Shown piece by piece: positions 1 through 12,900 of a DNA stretch of 64,000 nucleotides. Source of the DNA: Manis javanica (Eukaryota; Chordata; Mammalia; Pholidota; Manidae); contig NC_133161.1 of the NCBI RefSeq assembly GCF_040802235.1, forward strand, positions 12,975,001 through 13,039,000, given 5' to 3'. The position numbers and the translations under genes are program-made. Position 1 is the stretch's first letter. Each line of letters opens with the position of its first letter. The notes under the pieces were generated by a model. That model had not been told where the DNA came from. It saw nothing but the letters and a program-made list of their open reading frames with translations, and did not search any database.

Positions 1-1774
1 AGACCCCCACTGGAGACTTTGTGATTAGATCTGCATCTAAACCGCCTTCCTTCACCACCTCCTTTATCCTCTTATCGCTGGCACTGCAAGTAAGAGCCTC
101 AGGGTGAGGGTCAGGGCCTGGAAGATGGGGGAGGTAAGAGGGTCAGAGTGATTGCAGCTGAGGAGGGGAGGGCAGAGGATTTTCCCAGAACATTCCATGT
201 GTCTTACTTTCCTCCTTCAAAGCATTGGCTTTCACATGACATTAGCTTTTGCATGACAAAAAAGGCCTCTGTGATGGATGGGCATTTATGTATATATGTG
301 TGTTGTATATGTGTGTCTGTGTGAGATTTATTATAATAGTGCTCTACGTCCATCAAAATGTTAATATAATTTGTTCTTCTTTTTGGGAAAATGAGCCAAT
401 ATATCGAGACCTAGGAATCGCCATGTTGAATCTGCTCACCCACTATTCTGGATTGGTGTATAGGAGATAGTTACTATCCTAAATGATGCTAGTCTCAAAA
501 ATTATAAATAATCCAACATTTATTTCCTATATTAACCAGATATGAGTATATAATCCATAAATTTATTTAAAACGCTTCTTGAGCATATACTTCAATCTGA
601 GCTTTCTTTTAAAGAATTGAAGCCTTATATCTATTCCCCATAGATGTAAAGCAGCACTTCCTAAAATCTTCCCGAAATAAATCTACCTCCTGTCCACCTT
701 CCACCTGAACCCGGAGGAAGCCTGAATTATACTGATCTAGTGTAACCTCTGGCCGTAGTAGGACTTGTACTTCTATGTAAGTCTGCGTGAAATAATTAAT
801 GTTATCAATGTAGCTGAGATGTGGTCCTGCCCACCCGACCCGGGTGGCGATCATCTCACATTACAGTTGGTGGGTTACAAGCTCCAGCACCAGGAGGCAG
901 TGCTGCCCCTGCCAGTCTTCCCCACGGGTTTGCTTGAACGTGGGACTGAGGCTGTAGGGCACAGCCTCGGCTGTGGGAGTGCTTCTGTGAGGTGGGAGTG
1001 AAGCAGCTTCTGGGGGTTAGCCTAGCGGCGGCTCTGGGGTCACATAAACCTCATTGTTTCATCCTGGCCGTGGGTGTGGAGCACGTAGACACAGTAGCAT
1101 ACTTAGGAGATGCTCAGCCCTGTGTTTCCACGGCAGTTTTGTGACCAGCCGTGGCTACTTCATGAGTGTACTGGGATGAGTTGCCCAGGACCATGCAGCA
1201 GATTCTCAGGACAGAGCCGGAAACAGAGCTTCAGCTGACTGATCCCCAGAATCCAAACTATTTCCAGATGGTAAGAGACAAGGATGACTAAAATGGCAAG
1301 TCATCCTTTAGTACAGAAAGAAGGATCATGGATAAGAATCTCTGAAAAAAGGTGTATCACTGACTATTGCTGCCATGATGCTATGTGGCTTAAAGCAGCA
1401 GCCGTTTGTTCCCACAGCCAAGAAGGTCGGCGGGGACTGTGCTCTGCTCTCCTCCAATGGGCTCCCTCACATGTCGCAAGTAGGCTGGTGGTGCGCCCAT
1501 CTGGGCTGACTGGTCTCTGCTTTAGGCTGCATGTCCGGCCAGGCTGGCCCACATCCGTCTTCCTCCTTGGACAGAGAGCTGGCCCGTGTGTGCCCTTCTC
1601 GTGGCTGTGGCAGAGGCGTGAGAGGGCAAGGGCAACACAAAAGGCAGGCCTCCTAAGGTCTGGGCTCAGAGCCGGCATGCTAGCGCTTCTGCCTCAGTGT
1701 TCCTCACCCTCTTTATTGCTTCCTAATACAGCCTTTTTAGATAACTTTTTCCCTTAATGGCTTCCCCCCATGAA
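1..1774. other. DENND2A intron, left part
   Basis: No exon of DENND2A or any other gene recognised on either strand. Roughly 1340-1740 looks like a worn interspersed repeat (LTR or DNA-element type) that I cannot assign. Confidence 0.5.
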
Positions 1775-2395
1775 ATTCTTTTTAATTTTTTGTCATATTC
1801 TTTTATTTTTATTGGGCTAAACATGTAACATACAATTTACCATTTTAGCCATTTTTAATTGTATAGTTGATTGGTACTGTGTTCATTCATATTGTTGTGC
1901 AGCCATCACCAGCATCCATTTCCAGAGCTTTTTCACCATCCCCAGCTGAAACTCTGCACCCATTTAGTGCTAACTCCCCATTTCATCCTCCTGCAGCCTT
2001 GAGCAACCACATTCATGTCTATTTTAGGATCTCATGTACATGGGACAATACAGTATTTGTCCTTTTGTGACTGCCTTATATCACTTAGTATTTGTCCTCA
2101 GGGTTCATCCATGTTGGAATATATGTCAGAATTTCTTTCCTTTTTAAGGCTGAATAATATTCCATTGTATACACCATATTGTTTATCTCTATCCATTGAT
2201 GGACATTGGGTTGTTTCCAATCTTTTTGCTATTTTGAGTTAATGCTTCTATGTGTGGGTGTACAAATATCTATTTGAGTCCCTGCTTTCAATTCTTTGGG
2301 GTATATATCTATAATGGTGGGATTAGAGAGTAATATGGTAATTCATATGCTTAATTTTTTGAGGAACTACCATACTTTTTAATTGTAATAATAAA
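1775..2395 (-). repeat. Old L1 3'-region fragment, antisense
   Basis: The + strand shows the reverse of an L1M tail: signature phrases such as accattttagcc, gttcatccatgttg, ggctgaataatattccattg, ccattgatggacattgggtt and ggggtatatatct occur in order. Worn and without open frames, so an old copy. Confidence 0.85.
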
Positions 2396-2649
2396 TTTTC
2401 CTTAACCCATCTATCAATTCAACATGTAGTCAATATGAAAAGCCATTGATATTTTAGATTCTTAATTTTGTATTTTAAAATCTATTTTGTACTGATAACA
2501 CATCTCAATTCAGGCTGGCCATATTTCTGGAACTCAGCTATATATGATATTAATAAGTGGTATTTTTATTTCAATTATTTGATTTACGAGATTGTGGGGG
2601 GTTCTTGTGTTTGGATTTTTTCTAAGCAGAGTTGGTTGAGACATAATTT

Positions 2650-3445
2650 GCAAACCATACAATTAACCCATTTATAATATGTAAGTCTTTGGGTTTTAGC
2701 ATATTCAGAGTTGTGTAATCATCCTTACAACTTCAGGACATTTCGTTACCCTAACAAGAAACCCTATATCCATTAGTAGTCACTTCCCAACCCTAGGCAA
2801 CCTCCAGACTACTTTCTGTCTCTATGGACTTGCCTATTCTGGACATACCATCCGAAAGGAATCATACAGTATGTGGCCTTTTGTGACTGGCTTATCTCAC
2901 TTAGCATAGTGTTTTCTAGGTTCATCCATGTTGTGGAATATATCAGTACTTCATTCCTTTTTATGGCTGAATAATATTCTACTACATGAATATCATATTG
3001 TATCTATCCATTCATCAGTTGATGGACATTTAGGTTGTTTCCTCTTTTTGGCTATTATTAATAATGCTGCTATGAACATTAATGTACTAGTTTTTGTGTG
3101 AATGTGTGTTTTCATTTCTTTTGGGTAAATATCTAGAAGTAGAATTGCTGAGTCATATGGTAACTCTATATTTAACTTTTTAAGGAATGCCAGATTGTTT
3201 TGCAAAGGGGTTTCACTACTTTACATTTCCAGCAGTGTATGAGGGTTGCAATTCCTCCACTTCCTCACCAACACTTGTTATTATCTGTCTTTTTATTATA
3301 GCCGTCCTCAGGGATTTGAAGTAGTGGTATCATTTGTGGTTTGGGTTTGCATTTCCCCAATGGCCATCCCCAGAGAAATTTTAATTTCACAGATGCACCA
3401 TATATCTGTGTACTATGGCCCTTTAGAAGGCTACAAACCATTATA
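2650..3445 (-). repeat. Second old L1 fragment, antisense
   Basis: The same reverse-L1 phrases in order: catacaattaaccc, ggaatcatacagtatgtggc, ggctgaataatattc, ccattcatcagttgatggac, ctagaagtagaattgctg, tcatatggtaactc. It repeats the region covered by the 1775-2395 copy, so it is a separate insertion rather than a continuation. Confidence 0.85.
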
Positions 3446-3809
3446 AGTTTTTTTACCACCACCAAGAATCAATTTTTACCCCCTGAGGGCAATATTGCTC
3501 CCACTGAGAATGCATACATTGGCCCAATAAGTGACATGGCCAAACTCAAGAGTTCAGGGGGCCAAGGAACTATACTTTACCCCTTTAGTGGGAAGAATTG
3601 CAAAGTCACAAGGCAAAGGAATAGACACACAGAGGAGGAACACTGGGGCAGTAACACATGGGGTGAAAGAGGACAGCCTGACCTGATGAGGACGGCAGGG
3701 CTTCCCCAGAATTCTTCAGTCACTATGGCAGGCCCACTTCATCCAGAACACAGCAATGCCTTGGTGCCCTGACCTTGGGATAGCTGAGCTGCTTTTCTGA
3801 CCTTTGCAG

Positions 3810-3950
3810 ATCTTGGATGAGGTGGAAAAACGGCGAGGCATTTCTCCAGCCCTGGTACAGCCCCTCATGAGGAGTGTCATGGAAGCCCCTTTCCCAGCCC
3901 TGGGTAAAACCATCATTGTCAAGAACTTCTTGCCAGGATCAGGAACTGAG
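3810..3950 (+). CDS. DENND2A: DENND2A coding exon a (47 codons)
   Basis: Acceptor ctgacctttgcag, donor gtgagc. Phase 0 at both ends. Encodes [20 protein letters not shown] and then the [18 protein letters not shown] stretch ending PGSGTE, the linker into the core of the DENN module. The preceding exon (expected to end in a FSLFSK-like peptide) was looked for in 1-3809 and not found. Confidence 0.92.
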
Positions 3951-6900
3951 GTGAGCCATCAGCTTCCTCTCCTCTCCTAAGGGAAGGAGCGACCCAGTCA
4001 GCTAAATCGCCATGGTCCGAGGCGCTGGTCTCAGGGGGCTCTCACATTCGGCGATGGCCTCTTGCTCCTTGAGCATCAGAAATTCCAGCCTGGGTCCCAT
4101 GCATCAGCCCCAGCATTCAGTCCCAGAGAGCAGCTTGCATAGCTCTGCCACGGCACCCATGGTGTTTCTTTGCATGACATTGGCCTCATAGGTTAGGGAC
4201 CCGCGCTGAGCATCCTTAGCTTCTTTCATAAAGCCCATTACATTTGTAACTGCATTTGAATATCTTTACATTTATAATCTGCATCATCTCTATAAATTCA
4301 TAATGTGAAACAGATTCTTTTCAGGGAAGACAAGCTCAGGTACAATTTTTTGTTCACCCTTTACGTGGCTGGGCTGGGATTTGATGCAGGCAGTCTTTCC
4401 CATTGCCTTTACATGGTTCAGTGGACATCAGAAGGCGGATCCCATTCAGCCTCGAGTCTCCAGTTCCAAAGGCCCTCAGGAAAGATCACCTCTGGAGACG
4501 GAAGGGATGAGTATGAGTCTGGGACATCCTGGAACAAGGCAATTTCCCAGCACAGTCAGGAGCAGTCTCCCTGTTAGGGAGAAGCTTAACCATCCCATAT
4601 GTGCTGGTGGCTGGGCCACAGGGAGGTTAACGTTCGTTAGCCCCGCTGTGCAGGCAGCACCTGGCAGGTGCTATGCTGAGTGAAACCCAGGCCTGGCTCA
4701 CCATGGAGGAGTTAGCTATTTAAAGAGAGAAGCATACACAGGAGTAGCAACTTGAGATGAATTCAGTAACATTCCAACAAATACAGAATGAGAAGAGGTG
4801 CCCACTAAGCACCCAAGCAGAGAGACGCCTTGTCAGGAAGGGCCTGGGATGGAGTTGGTTTCACTAGGAAACGCCTAGAGAAGGTGAGTCTGGAAAGTGC
4901 TGCTTGGAGCTGCTGGTCCTTCTCTGTGAGCCTGTGACTCATTCCAGCTGGTGATACTTCCCTGTGAGGCCAAGATGCCTTCCCGTGGGGTGTGATGGAT
5001 AAGACATCAGTAGGCACAGCAGCCCCTGTAGGGGTCCATATGTGTCATTGCCAGGGACAGCCTCCAGCCATTTCAAGCCAAAGGCTGTTGACTCTGCCAT
5101 CCTCCTCCCCAGCCTCCTGAGCTCACCTCACACTCAGTTACGAGACTGAGTCCCTATCAAATGTGCCTCCTTCCCTGCCTCCTGGGATCTTTCTTTTCTC
5201 CCCAATTTCTTTTGTTTTCCTTTTTTTTTCTTTCCCCTTTCCCCTGCTGGTTGGTCACCCCTCCTAGTTGGTCACCCCTGCTAGTTGGTCACCCCTGCTG
5301 AGGACCTTTGAGCCCCAGGCCTGCGGCACACGTGAGAGGCCTGGCTGAGCAGGCCAGGCCCTGCCTCATGCCGACTCCTGTTCCCTGGCAGGTGATTGAA
5401 CTGTGCCGCCCACTGGATTCCCGGCTCGAACACGTGGACTTCGAGTCTCTCTTCTCCTCTCTCAGTGTCCGCCACCTGCTGTGTGTATTTGCCTCCCTGC
5501 TTCTGGAAAGGAGAGTCATCTTCATTGCAGACAAGCTCAGGTACCAACCTTGGCTACTTGTGCTAAAATGTTTGAATGACAGTCAGTTTCAGAGTCTGTA
5601 GGGCAGGTGATTGCTTAGGATTGCAGAGGAAGCTCCTTTGGGGTAAGAGTGTGAGTCAGTGAACGACCAAGATTAGAAGTTTGTAGGCATACCGGTTGTG
5701 TAAAATGAGGTAAGCCTGCACTTCTGGGCACACTCATCTAGTACTAGGCCTTCTTTCACTCACCCTGCTATGTGCTGGCCACTCTGCTGTGTGCTGGGGA
5801 AACAGAGGCAAGAGAGCAGAGCTGTCCTCAAAGAGTTGCAGCCCAGTGTGGGGAAGGGAGAAGTAAACAGACCCCCCAGTACCAGGTCATAAAGGCTATG
5901 AGAGGCAGGTCAGGGAGAACATTCATTCCCAGGGGAGACAAGTTCCAGCTGAGTCTGAAGACTAAGAGCAACAAGAAAGCACTTCTAGGCAGAAGGAGCC
6001 TTCCACAAAGGCAAGGAGACAGGCGAGGCTGAGACGTCACTGCCAGGAGCGGCAGAGCAGTCCGCCTGGCTGAGTAGAGAGAGGAAAGTGGGGTAGAAAG
6101 CAAGGAGCAGGCAGAGGTGGACAGGACCCAGCTCCCAGAAGGGCTGCAGAGTCGTCTGAGATGCGGCTTAAAGGCATCCCTTCTTCTCAGTATTAAAACA
6201 AGTCATGCAGAATCCTACCCGCACACCCATTGCCCAGTAGGCTGCCCCCCACATCCTGATGGTCACATTCAGTGATTTACAAAGCCCATGTCACAGATCG
6301 AAGACAACCTGGAGGGAGATGTACATGGGCATTTGAGTTTATTGTGAGCTTAAAAAAAAATAATAATTCCTGGCATTTTCATCATTTCAGAATACTTAAT
6401 CCAAGCCTTCTTTGCTTTGTAACCAAGGGCACAGCAGCCTGAGTGGTGGCTGTAAACGCAGGAAGGGCTGGGGTGTGGGGCCCGGCCACAGATAGAACCA
6501 GGAAAAGCCAATGGGGCCAACTGAGAAGTCCGTCTGGAAAGAAAAAAATGCCAAAAACACAAAAATCGAAGAACTGTGGTTTGGAGAGGAAATCTGACTC
6601 TCGACTCTGGAAAACAAAAGTGGGGAAGAAGAAAAGGGAAGGAAGAATGGAAAGGACAAAATGTGAACGTGGAGTCCGTCAGGAGCGTGGCAGGAAGTGG
6701 AGGCCGGCCCTGCCCTCCCCCTGCGGCCATCTGGTCACCTGGTGATGCTCCCCTTTGGACGGCAGCCCCTTGGCTGTCCCAGCGTGCTGCCGCCCTGGGT
6801 GTGAGTTAGGTCTTTGCTTTCACTGCCAGAGCTGCCGCACTCCCTCTGCACCTGTCCTGTGTCGGCTCAGGAGGCAGGCCCCGTGTCTAAGCCTGCAGCT

Positions 6901-9900
6901 GGCGCTGAGCAGCTCGCCACGCTTCCTGGGCACTGGGGAATTCAGCTGAGAAGCGTTCTCAAGGCTGGGGCCCTGGAAGTGAGGATGAGTAATAACCTTT
7001 CGGTGACCAGGATCAGATTTCACCAGCACTCTAGTAACTGTTTTCAAGGAGCCCCGCCCCATCCCCCATGTCTTCTAGTTGCAGAATTCTCAGCCTTGCC
7101 GTGGGCGGAGGCGCCAGTGGTGGACCCCAGAGACCCTTGGCCGGAAGTGAGGGCCGGTGGGTGCACCGAGAGCCCACCAGGCATGACGATGAGGGCAGTC
7201 CGTCCCAAAGAGCTCGCTTTGCGGTTAAAGATGTCAGACTCTGGGGGGGTCCAGCCTGAAAATCAGTCTGAGCGGATGGGTGTGGCAGGAGAGCCGGCCA
7301 GGCAGGGGCAGTGCCCACCCAGGATTCCTCCGGGGAGAAGAACAGTGAGCATCATCTGTTTCTCTTACTGAAGGACAATGAAGGAGATGGTGGGGACAGA
7401 AAGGGAGGGCGCATCAAACACACGCTGGGGGGTGGCAGAGGGGGTGTCAGAGGCTCAGGGCACATCTGGGTGCTTACCACAGAGGCGTCTGCCAGGGGGT
7501 GTGGCCACCTCTCCCTCCTCCCCTAAAGATTTCTGGGTTGACAGGATGGGGGCTGGGACCGCCCCTTGCACAGAGCTGCGGTAATGAGGCAGATAAAGGG
7601 CCCGTCCCGGTGAGTGGAGCCCACCCAGCCGCCCCCTCCTGCTCTGGGGCAGCTTTGTGGAGGCGACGGGTCACCCATGCGGTCTGATAGGAGGGGCTGT
7701 GGGGTTTCTCTTCTCACCCCACCTTCCCTGGTCACTGCATTCTGCCCGCAGAGGTTTATTCTCTTCGAACAGCAAACACCCACGAGAGGGGTAGAACGCC
7801 AGCTGTGGCTGCTGCAGGCCTCTCGGGCACATATTGCCCGCTGGGTGTTTTCTTCTGCAGCAGCTGCCAGATAATGCGGTGCTGAGGAGATGGGGTTTTT
7901 GTAGGGGAGGGGACAGCAGGGTCAGGGATAGTTCGGGTGCCCTCCTAGGGTGCAGAGCCAGGACAGAGTGCAGTAATTGGTGTGTGTGTGTGGTGCGTGT
8001 ATAAAATACCTTGATTATGTTTTCAGACCCTTTACAGCTTTCAGACTTACACATGCACCTCTCATCACATGGGGAAAGGGGCAGGAAGCCTGAACATCCT
8101 CAGCTGCTGGCTCTGGGTTTCCTCATTTGTGCACCAGGCCCCTTGTAGCTCTAACCTGGTAGGGCTCTGCTGTCTCGTCCACAAAGGCAGCCTGTGCTTT
8201 TCCTGTTAGAAACAGCTCAAATCGTTTTCTCTTGCCCAAGAAACTGCCTTTCCCATCCACTACTAGTTCCATGCAGCCCTGAAGAGGTGGAAAATTAAAT
8301 AAATAAAGGCCCATAGAGCCCTAAGGTAGGAAAAGAAGAAAATAAAGTGTGAGCGAATCTGATGAGAATAACAACGCTGGAGCAGGAGCGCTGGAAGGCG
8401 GCCTCCGGCCCAGGCTCTCCGAAGGGTTTGACTGGTATTCTTTCAGGCTCTTGACAAGTCAATCGGATAGGCTCTGTTATTAGGGAACAAAAAAGCACAC
8501 AGAGGTTAAGTCACTTTGCTCAAAGAAGCGGTTAATGGGAGAGCTTGGATTCATATGAGGGCTCCGTTTTCTCTGGCTCCAGAGAAAATCCGAGGCTGCA
8601 GTGGTCTGGGGGTGGAGTGGAGGCAGTGCCTGTGACCCTATCTACAGAAATATATAAGGAAAGTCTTTTTTTAAACATGCCATTAGGACCTCCTTTGTGC
8701 TTGGCAGTCAGGCCAAAATTGGCTCCTGAAAAGCTAAGACGTCTGTACTCCTCTCCCAGGGCACCCCCCCCTCACAGCCCAGCTGGGGCCCCAGTGAGGC
8801 AGGTGGACTGGGCACGCCCCGGAGTCTCTCCAGCTCGGAGGTCTCTGACTCCATGGGCCGGTGCTCTGGGACTCCTGGGACTAGGCTCCTTGGTGCCCAC
8901 CCTCCCGGCCACCCCGGCCCAGAACCTGTTATGCTCCCATTCCTGATGCAGAACTCATCCCAGCAGGCATCCTGTGCCTTCCAAAGTGTCCCAGAGGCAA
9001 CCACCTCATCTGCGCAGCTATGAGATGGGGGGGTGGGCTGTGTAAGCCCTGCAGGACCCCCGCGGCTCAGATGCTATTCCATTCTGTACCATGCTGCTGT
9101 GGCCAAGTCAGCACTCAAGCCCCACCCCACCCTACGATGCTCACTCCTCTCCCAGGGTATCTGACTCAGTGGAAATCACCTGGCGAATGCAGCCCTGCAG
9201 CTGCTGCCTGCCTTAGACTGATTCTGGAGAGATGCTGAGGTGACTGTGAGTGCCCATTTAATGTTCCTCTTCACCTAGTTTGCATTAAGGATAGATGCGT
9301 GCCATGCTGTGGGTCCCCCGTCACAGGATTCCCAGGCCTCTGCTCTAGACTGTGGACGGAAGTGGGGCACCTCCTGTGCCTCCTCTCATGGCTTTAACTG
9401 CCTGCTCCTGGAGGCCTCAGTTCAGCCTTCCTTTGGGTCTCTCTGACCCTCAGTTGTGCCCCCTCCACTAAAAGTGGAGTAAGCCAGGATGGGGGAGTCT
9501 GACTCACTTGCCAGAAAGTGACTTAGCAAATGGTCAAAGGGCAGAAACTCCAGCAAAGAACATGGTGTGTGTAAAGTTCCTGAGTGAGAAAGCCAGACAC
9601 CTCCTCTCTTCCAGCCTGCTCTGCCTACTGGGTGTTCCACCCGGGGCATCAGCGTCCACCTGGTTCTATCTGGCTGATGGAAAATAACCACAGGGAACTG
9701 AAGGGTTCTTTGGCCAGGCCATGACAGACCAGGTCTTGGGGGGCAGTAGCTGGCTGCAAGTTGTCCAGCCTGGAAGTCTGAAGGAAGCCATCAACACAAG
9801 TTCCAGCCAGCATCCTCCTCCTCCTCACCGACCCAGCACCTCCCTGACCCCATCCCTGCCCCGGCACAGGACCGATTTCTAGCCCCGTGCAGCTGTTAGT

Positions 9901-12900
9901 GGAAGCAAGCCCCACCATCCTGACTTCCATCTGTTTTCCCAGTCTTTGTGAGACCACAGAACACGTGAGAGCAGGACGTGTGCAGGGTCAGTGCGTGGTC
10001 CTGTGACAGCCCAGGGTGGACATTAGCCTGCTTCGGGCCTATAGTCGCTGACTACTGCAAGAGGAAATAGCAGGGAGTTGCGGCAAATATTGTATGAGTT
10101 ATAAAAGGTTTTAAGTTGAGCCAAAAATCCATCAAACTTAGAATAACATTTTGCTCCGTTTCATCTTTAGGGTGGACATTGAGTGTTTCTGTAGGCTCTG
10201 TCAAGCCAAAGTTTGACAGATGGAAGAGAAAGAATGTTGTTGTGACAGCTTGTTCTGTCGTCATGACAACCCAAATAAATATTTCCCTATACCCCTTTCT
10301 TCATTTCCTTGATGATAATCATTTTGTTTTTTGGTTTAATTTCAATTGCCAAAGTGTTGGCTAAATCTATAGACCAGGCTGAATGATCAAATCAGACCTG
10401 CCCATAATTGGTATAAAAGTTTTATATGGACAAAGTTTTTAATATTCAAGAAATGTAATTTTTATCTTTTTGTAGTGCGCTAAGACCATAAGCTGAACGA
10501 CAGGCTACTGGCTGATAAGTAGGATTAAGTGGTCAAATCTTGACAAATACTATAGTTTGAACCTTGGCTTTGACACATGGGTAACTGTCTTGCCAATGGG
10601 TTTCAGCCCCAGGCAAATTCACTGTGGATTCAATGAGACCAAAAAATGACAACAGAATATTCTCGGGGTGAAAGAGTTTTTATCCAACTTTATTCCCATG
10701 GTGGCAGGTCAATCACTAGAATCCCGTCCACTCAGAGCGAGTCTGCGTGCAGCAGGCCAGTCTCTGCCTCTGGGCCTCTCTGCCCCCACAGCCGTCTCAG
10801 TTTCTGTCCTCGGCGCTGCCACCACTCCAGTCTCTGCTCTCCTGCAGCCGTGCAGCAGCCGGGTGGCCATGCCACTGCGTCACCCAAAGCACTGGGCAGA
10901 GCTCTTTAAAGAGTCAGTAACAACGTTTTGCCCACACATGTGTAGTGAGCTAGCTGACCAGGGTGAGTGAGAATCCTGGCCATAGGAACCCTCACTTTAT
11001 CCACAGTAACACAGATAAGTTCATCTGGAGCTGTGCACCTTCCTCCTCTGTGAGCTACTTTTGCAAACCTCCCCCCCTCCTTTTTTTTTTTATCAGTTTC
11101 CATAGGGGGTCCGAACCCGGACAAGAACCGGGCATGCTCAGCAATGTTTGCCATCTCAGAGAAAGGCTCCATCAGCGAGCGTGCCCTCTCCAGGCAGATG
11201 AGCTTGCCCAAGGCCCAGCTGAAAGTGTTAGCAGCTGCCACCGGGGCAGATGGCCGTCCAAAGTACTACTTCGGAGATCCTCAGGGTGGCTGGAGGTCTT
11301 AGAGATGCAGACATTGAATTCAGCAAAATCCTCTGCAAATGCAGTTTTCATAACATTATGGCATCAGCCAGGTGAAATATTCAGTACGAACTACCTATTT
11401 TTGCATCAGAATACCAAGAAGATACCATCTGGAGCAAGATGTAGAAAGTAGCATAGCCACAAATTATTGCCTTCCACTCCAAATTCATTGCTTACAGATT
11501 CTTGGGCTGAAACCTACCCCAGTTCTTCTGGGGGGGCCAGATCCCTCCCAGGCTGTGCTTGCTGTGTGACGCAGTCTTTTGAGGGCTCGCTGCAGTGGCT
11601 CAAAACCTCTCCAATACTTTTACCTATTTGTTTCTCAGAGTGAGATGTCACCATTTGCTCTTTTATCCTGTCCCTATTAATGAGCCCTAGAATTACCTGC
11701 GGGTGACAATTTCCAGCTTCATTCTTTTTGATTTCCAGCTATTTCCAGCTCCTGGCTTCCTCTTTTTTCTTATAAATTCAGTTGGTAGATGTCAAAGCTT
11801 GAAAGACACTAAAAAATTATACTTATTTAATAGATGAGGAATCTGAGGCCCAGCCTGTTTTCTTTTAAACCCAGTGACACATTACTTCAGGGTTTGAAAG
11901 TAAAGGGAATATGTCAGGCACTGCATGGTGACACCCACCCCCCACCAGGTCTCACCAGCCACCAGACTAGGCCAGAGTTTGCCTTTTGCTTATGTTCCTG
12001 GGGCTGATGTACCAGTAGGAGAGGTGATCTTCAAATTCCTGGGGTGTCAGGCTCACTCAGGAAACTCATCATTTACTTTTCTGGTAGCATCTTATGGTCC
12101 ATCTTTTCTGACCCCTAGATGAGTTGGAAGGCTGCTGAGCATAGTAACTCCATGTACAGCACAGGGGCTTGGTAGCAAGTTTCTTGCCCAGGAAAACTCC
12201 AGCCCTCACAAGTGCATCCTGCTGTCTCTGGACTAAGACTTCAACCTTCAGGAACCTCCACCAAATAGCAAAGCATTCTGGGACCCGACCCTTCTCACCT
12301 GTGCCCATCTTTTAACTCCCCCCACCCCATGGCCCAGCCAGCCTCCCACTGGGGCATCGCCTCCCTCCCCACTTTTGTACAAATTGATCACAGCTGTGGG
12401 CTGGTATTCCTTTCCTCCACCCCCACTATAATTCGAGCCAGCTGTGAGAGCTCTCCGCCTAAGACTTCCTTCAAAAACACTGCCCTCTCCTGCAACCAGC
12501 AGACTCTTAGTAAGGCTATGTGGCAAGCTGACTTGTGGAGCCATCCTTAGCATTCCCAGAACCATAGACTATTCTTTACATTTTCTTAAGAAACCATCAA
12601 TTCTAACAGTGCCTGCCCTTCCACCCCACATGGAAGGCTCCTGCAGCCTTCATGAGTCAGGAATGAAAAATCATTAGCACTTGCAGCAGAGATTGGGAAA
12701 AGCACTTAAATTACACTGAAAATAATCCCTTCTTTTCTCCTCTATGATTTATTTTGGGCAAAGAGCTGCCACTAACTGTATTATTTGCAGAATTTGACCT
12801 TTCCTTCTACTGTTCAAAGAGGCAGAATTTTTTTTAGAATATTGGTGGCCTTTTCTTTGAGTTGGGAAGAAAAAGTTCAACAGATTGCTTTTTCTATTGC

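Noticed and set aside
5246..5296. CRISPR-like array
   Set aside because: Units are directly adjacent with no spacers, in a mammalian intron; an ordinary tandem repeat.
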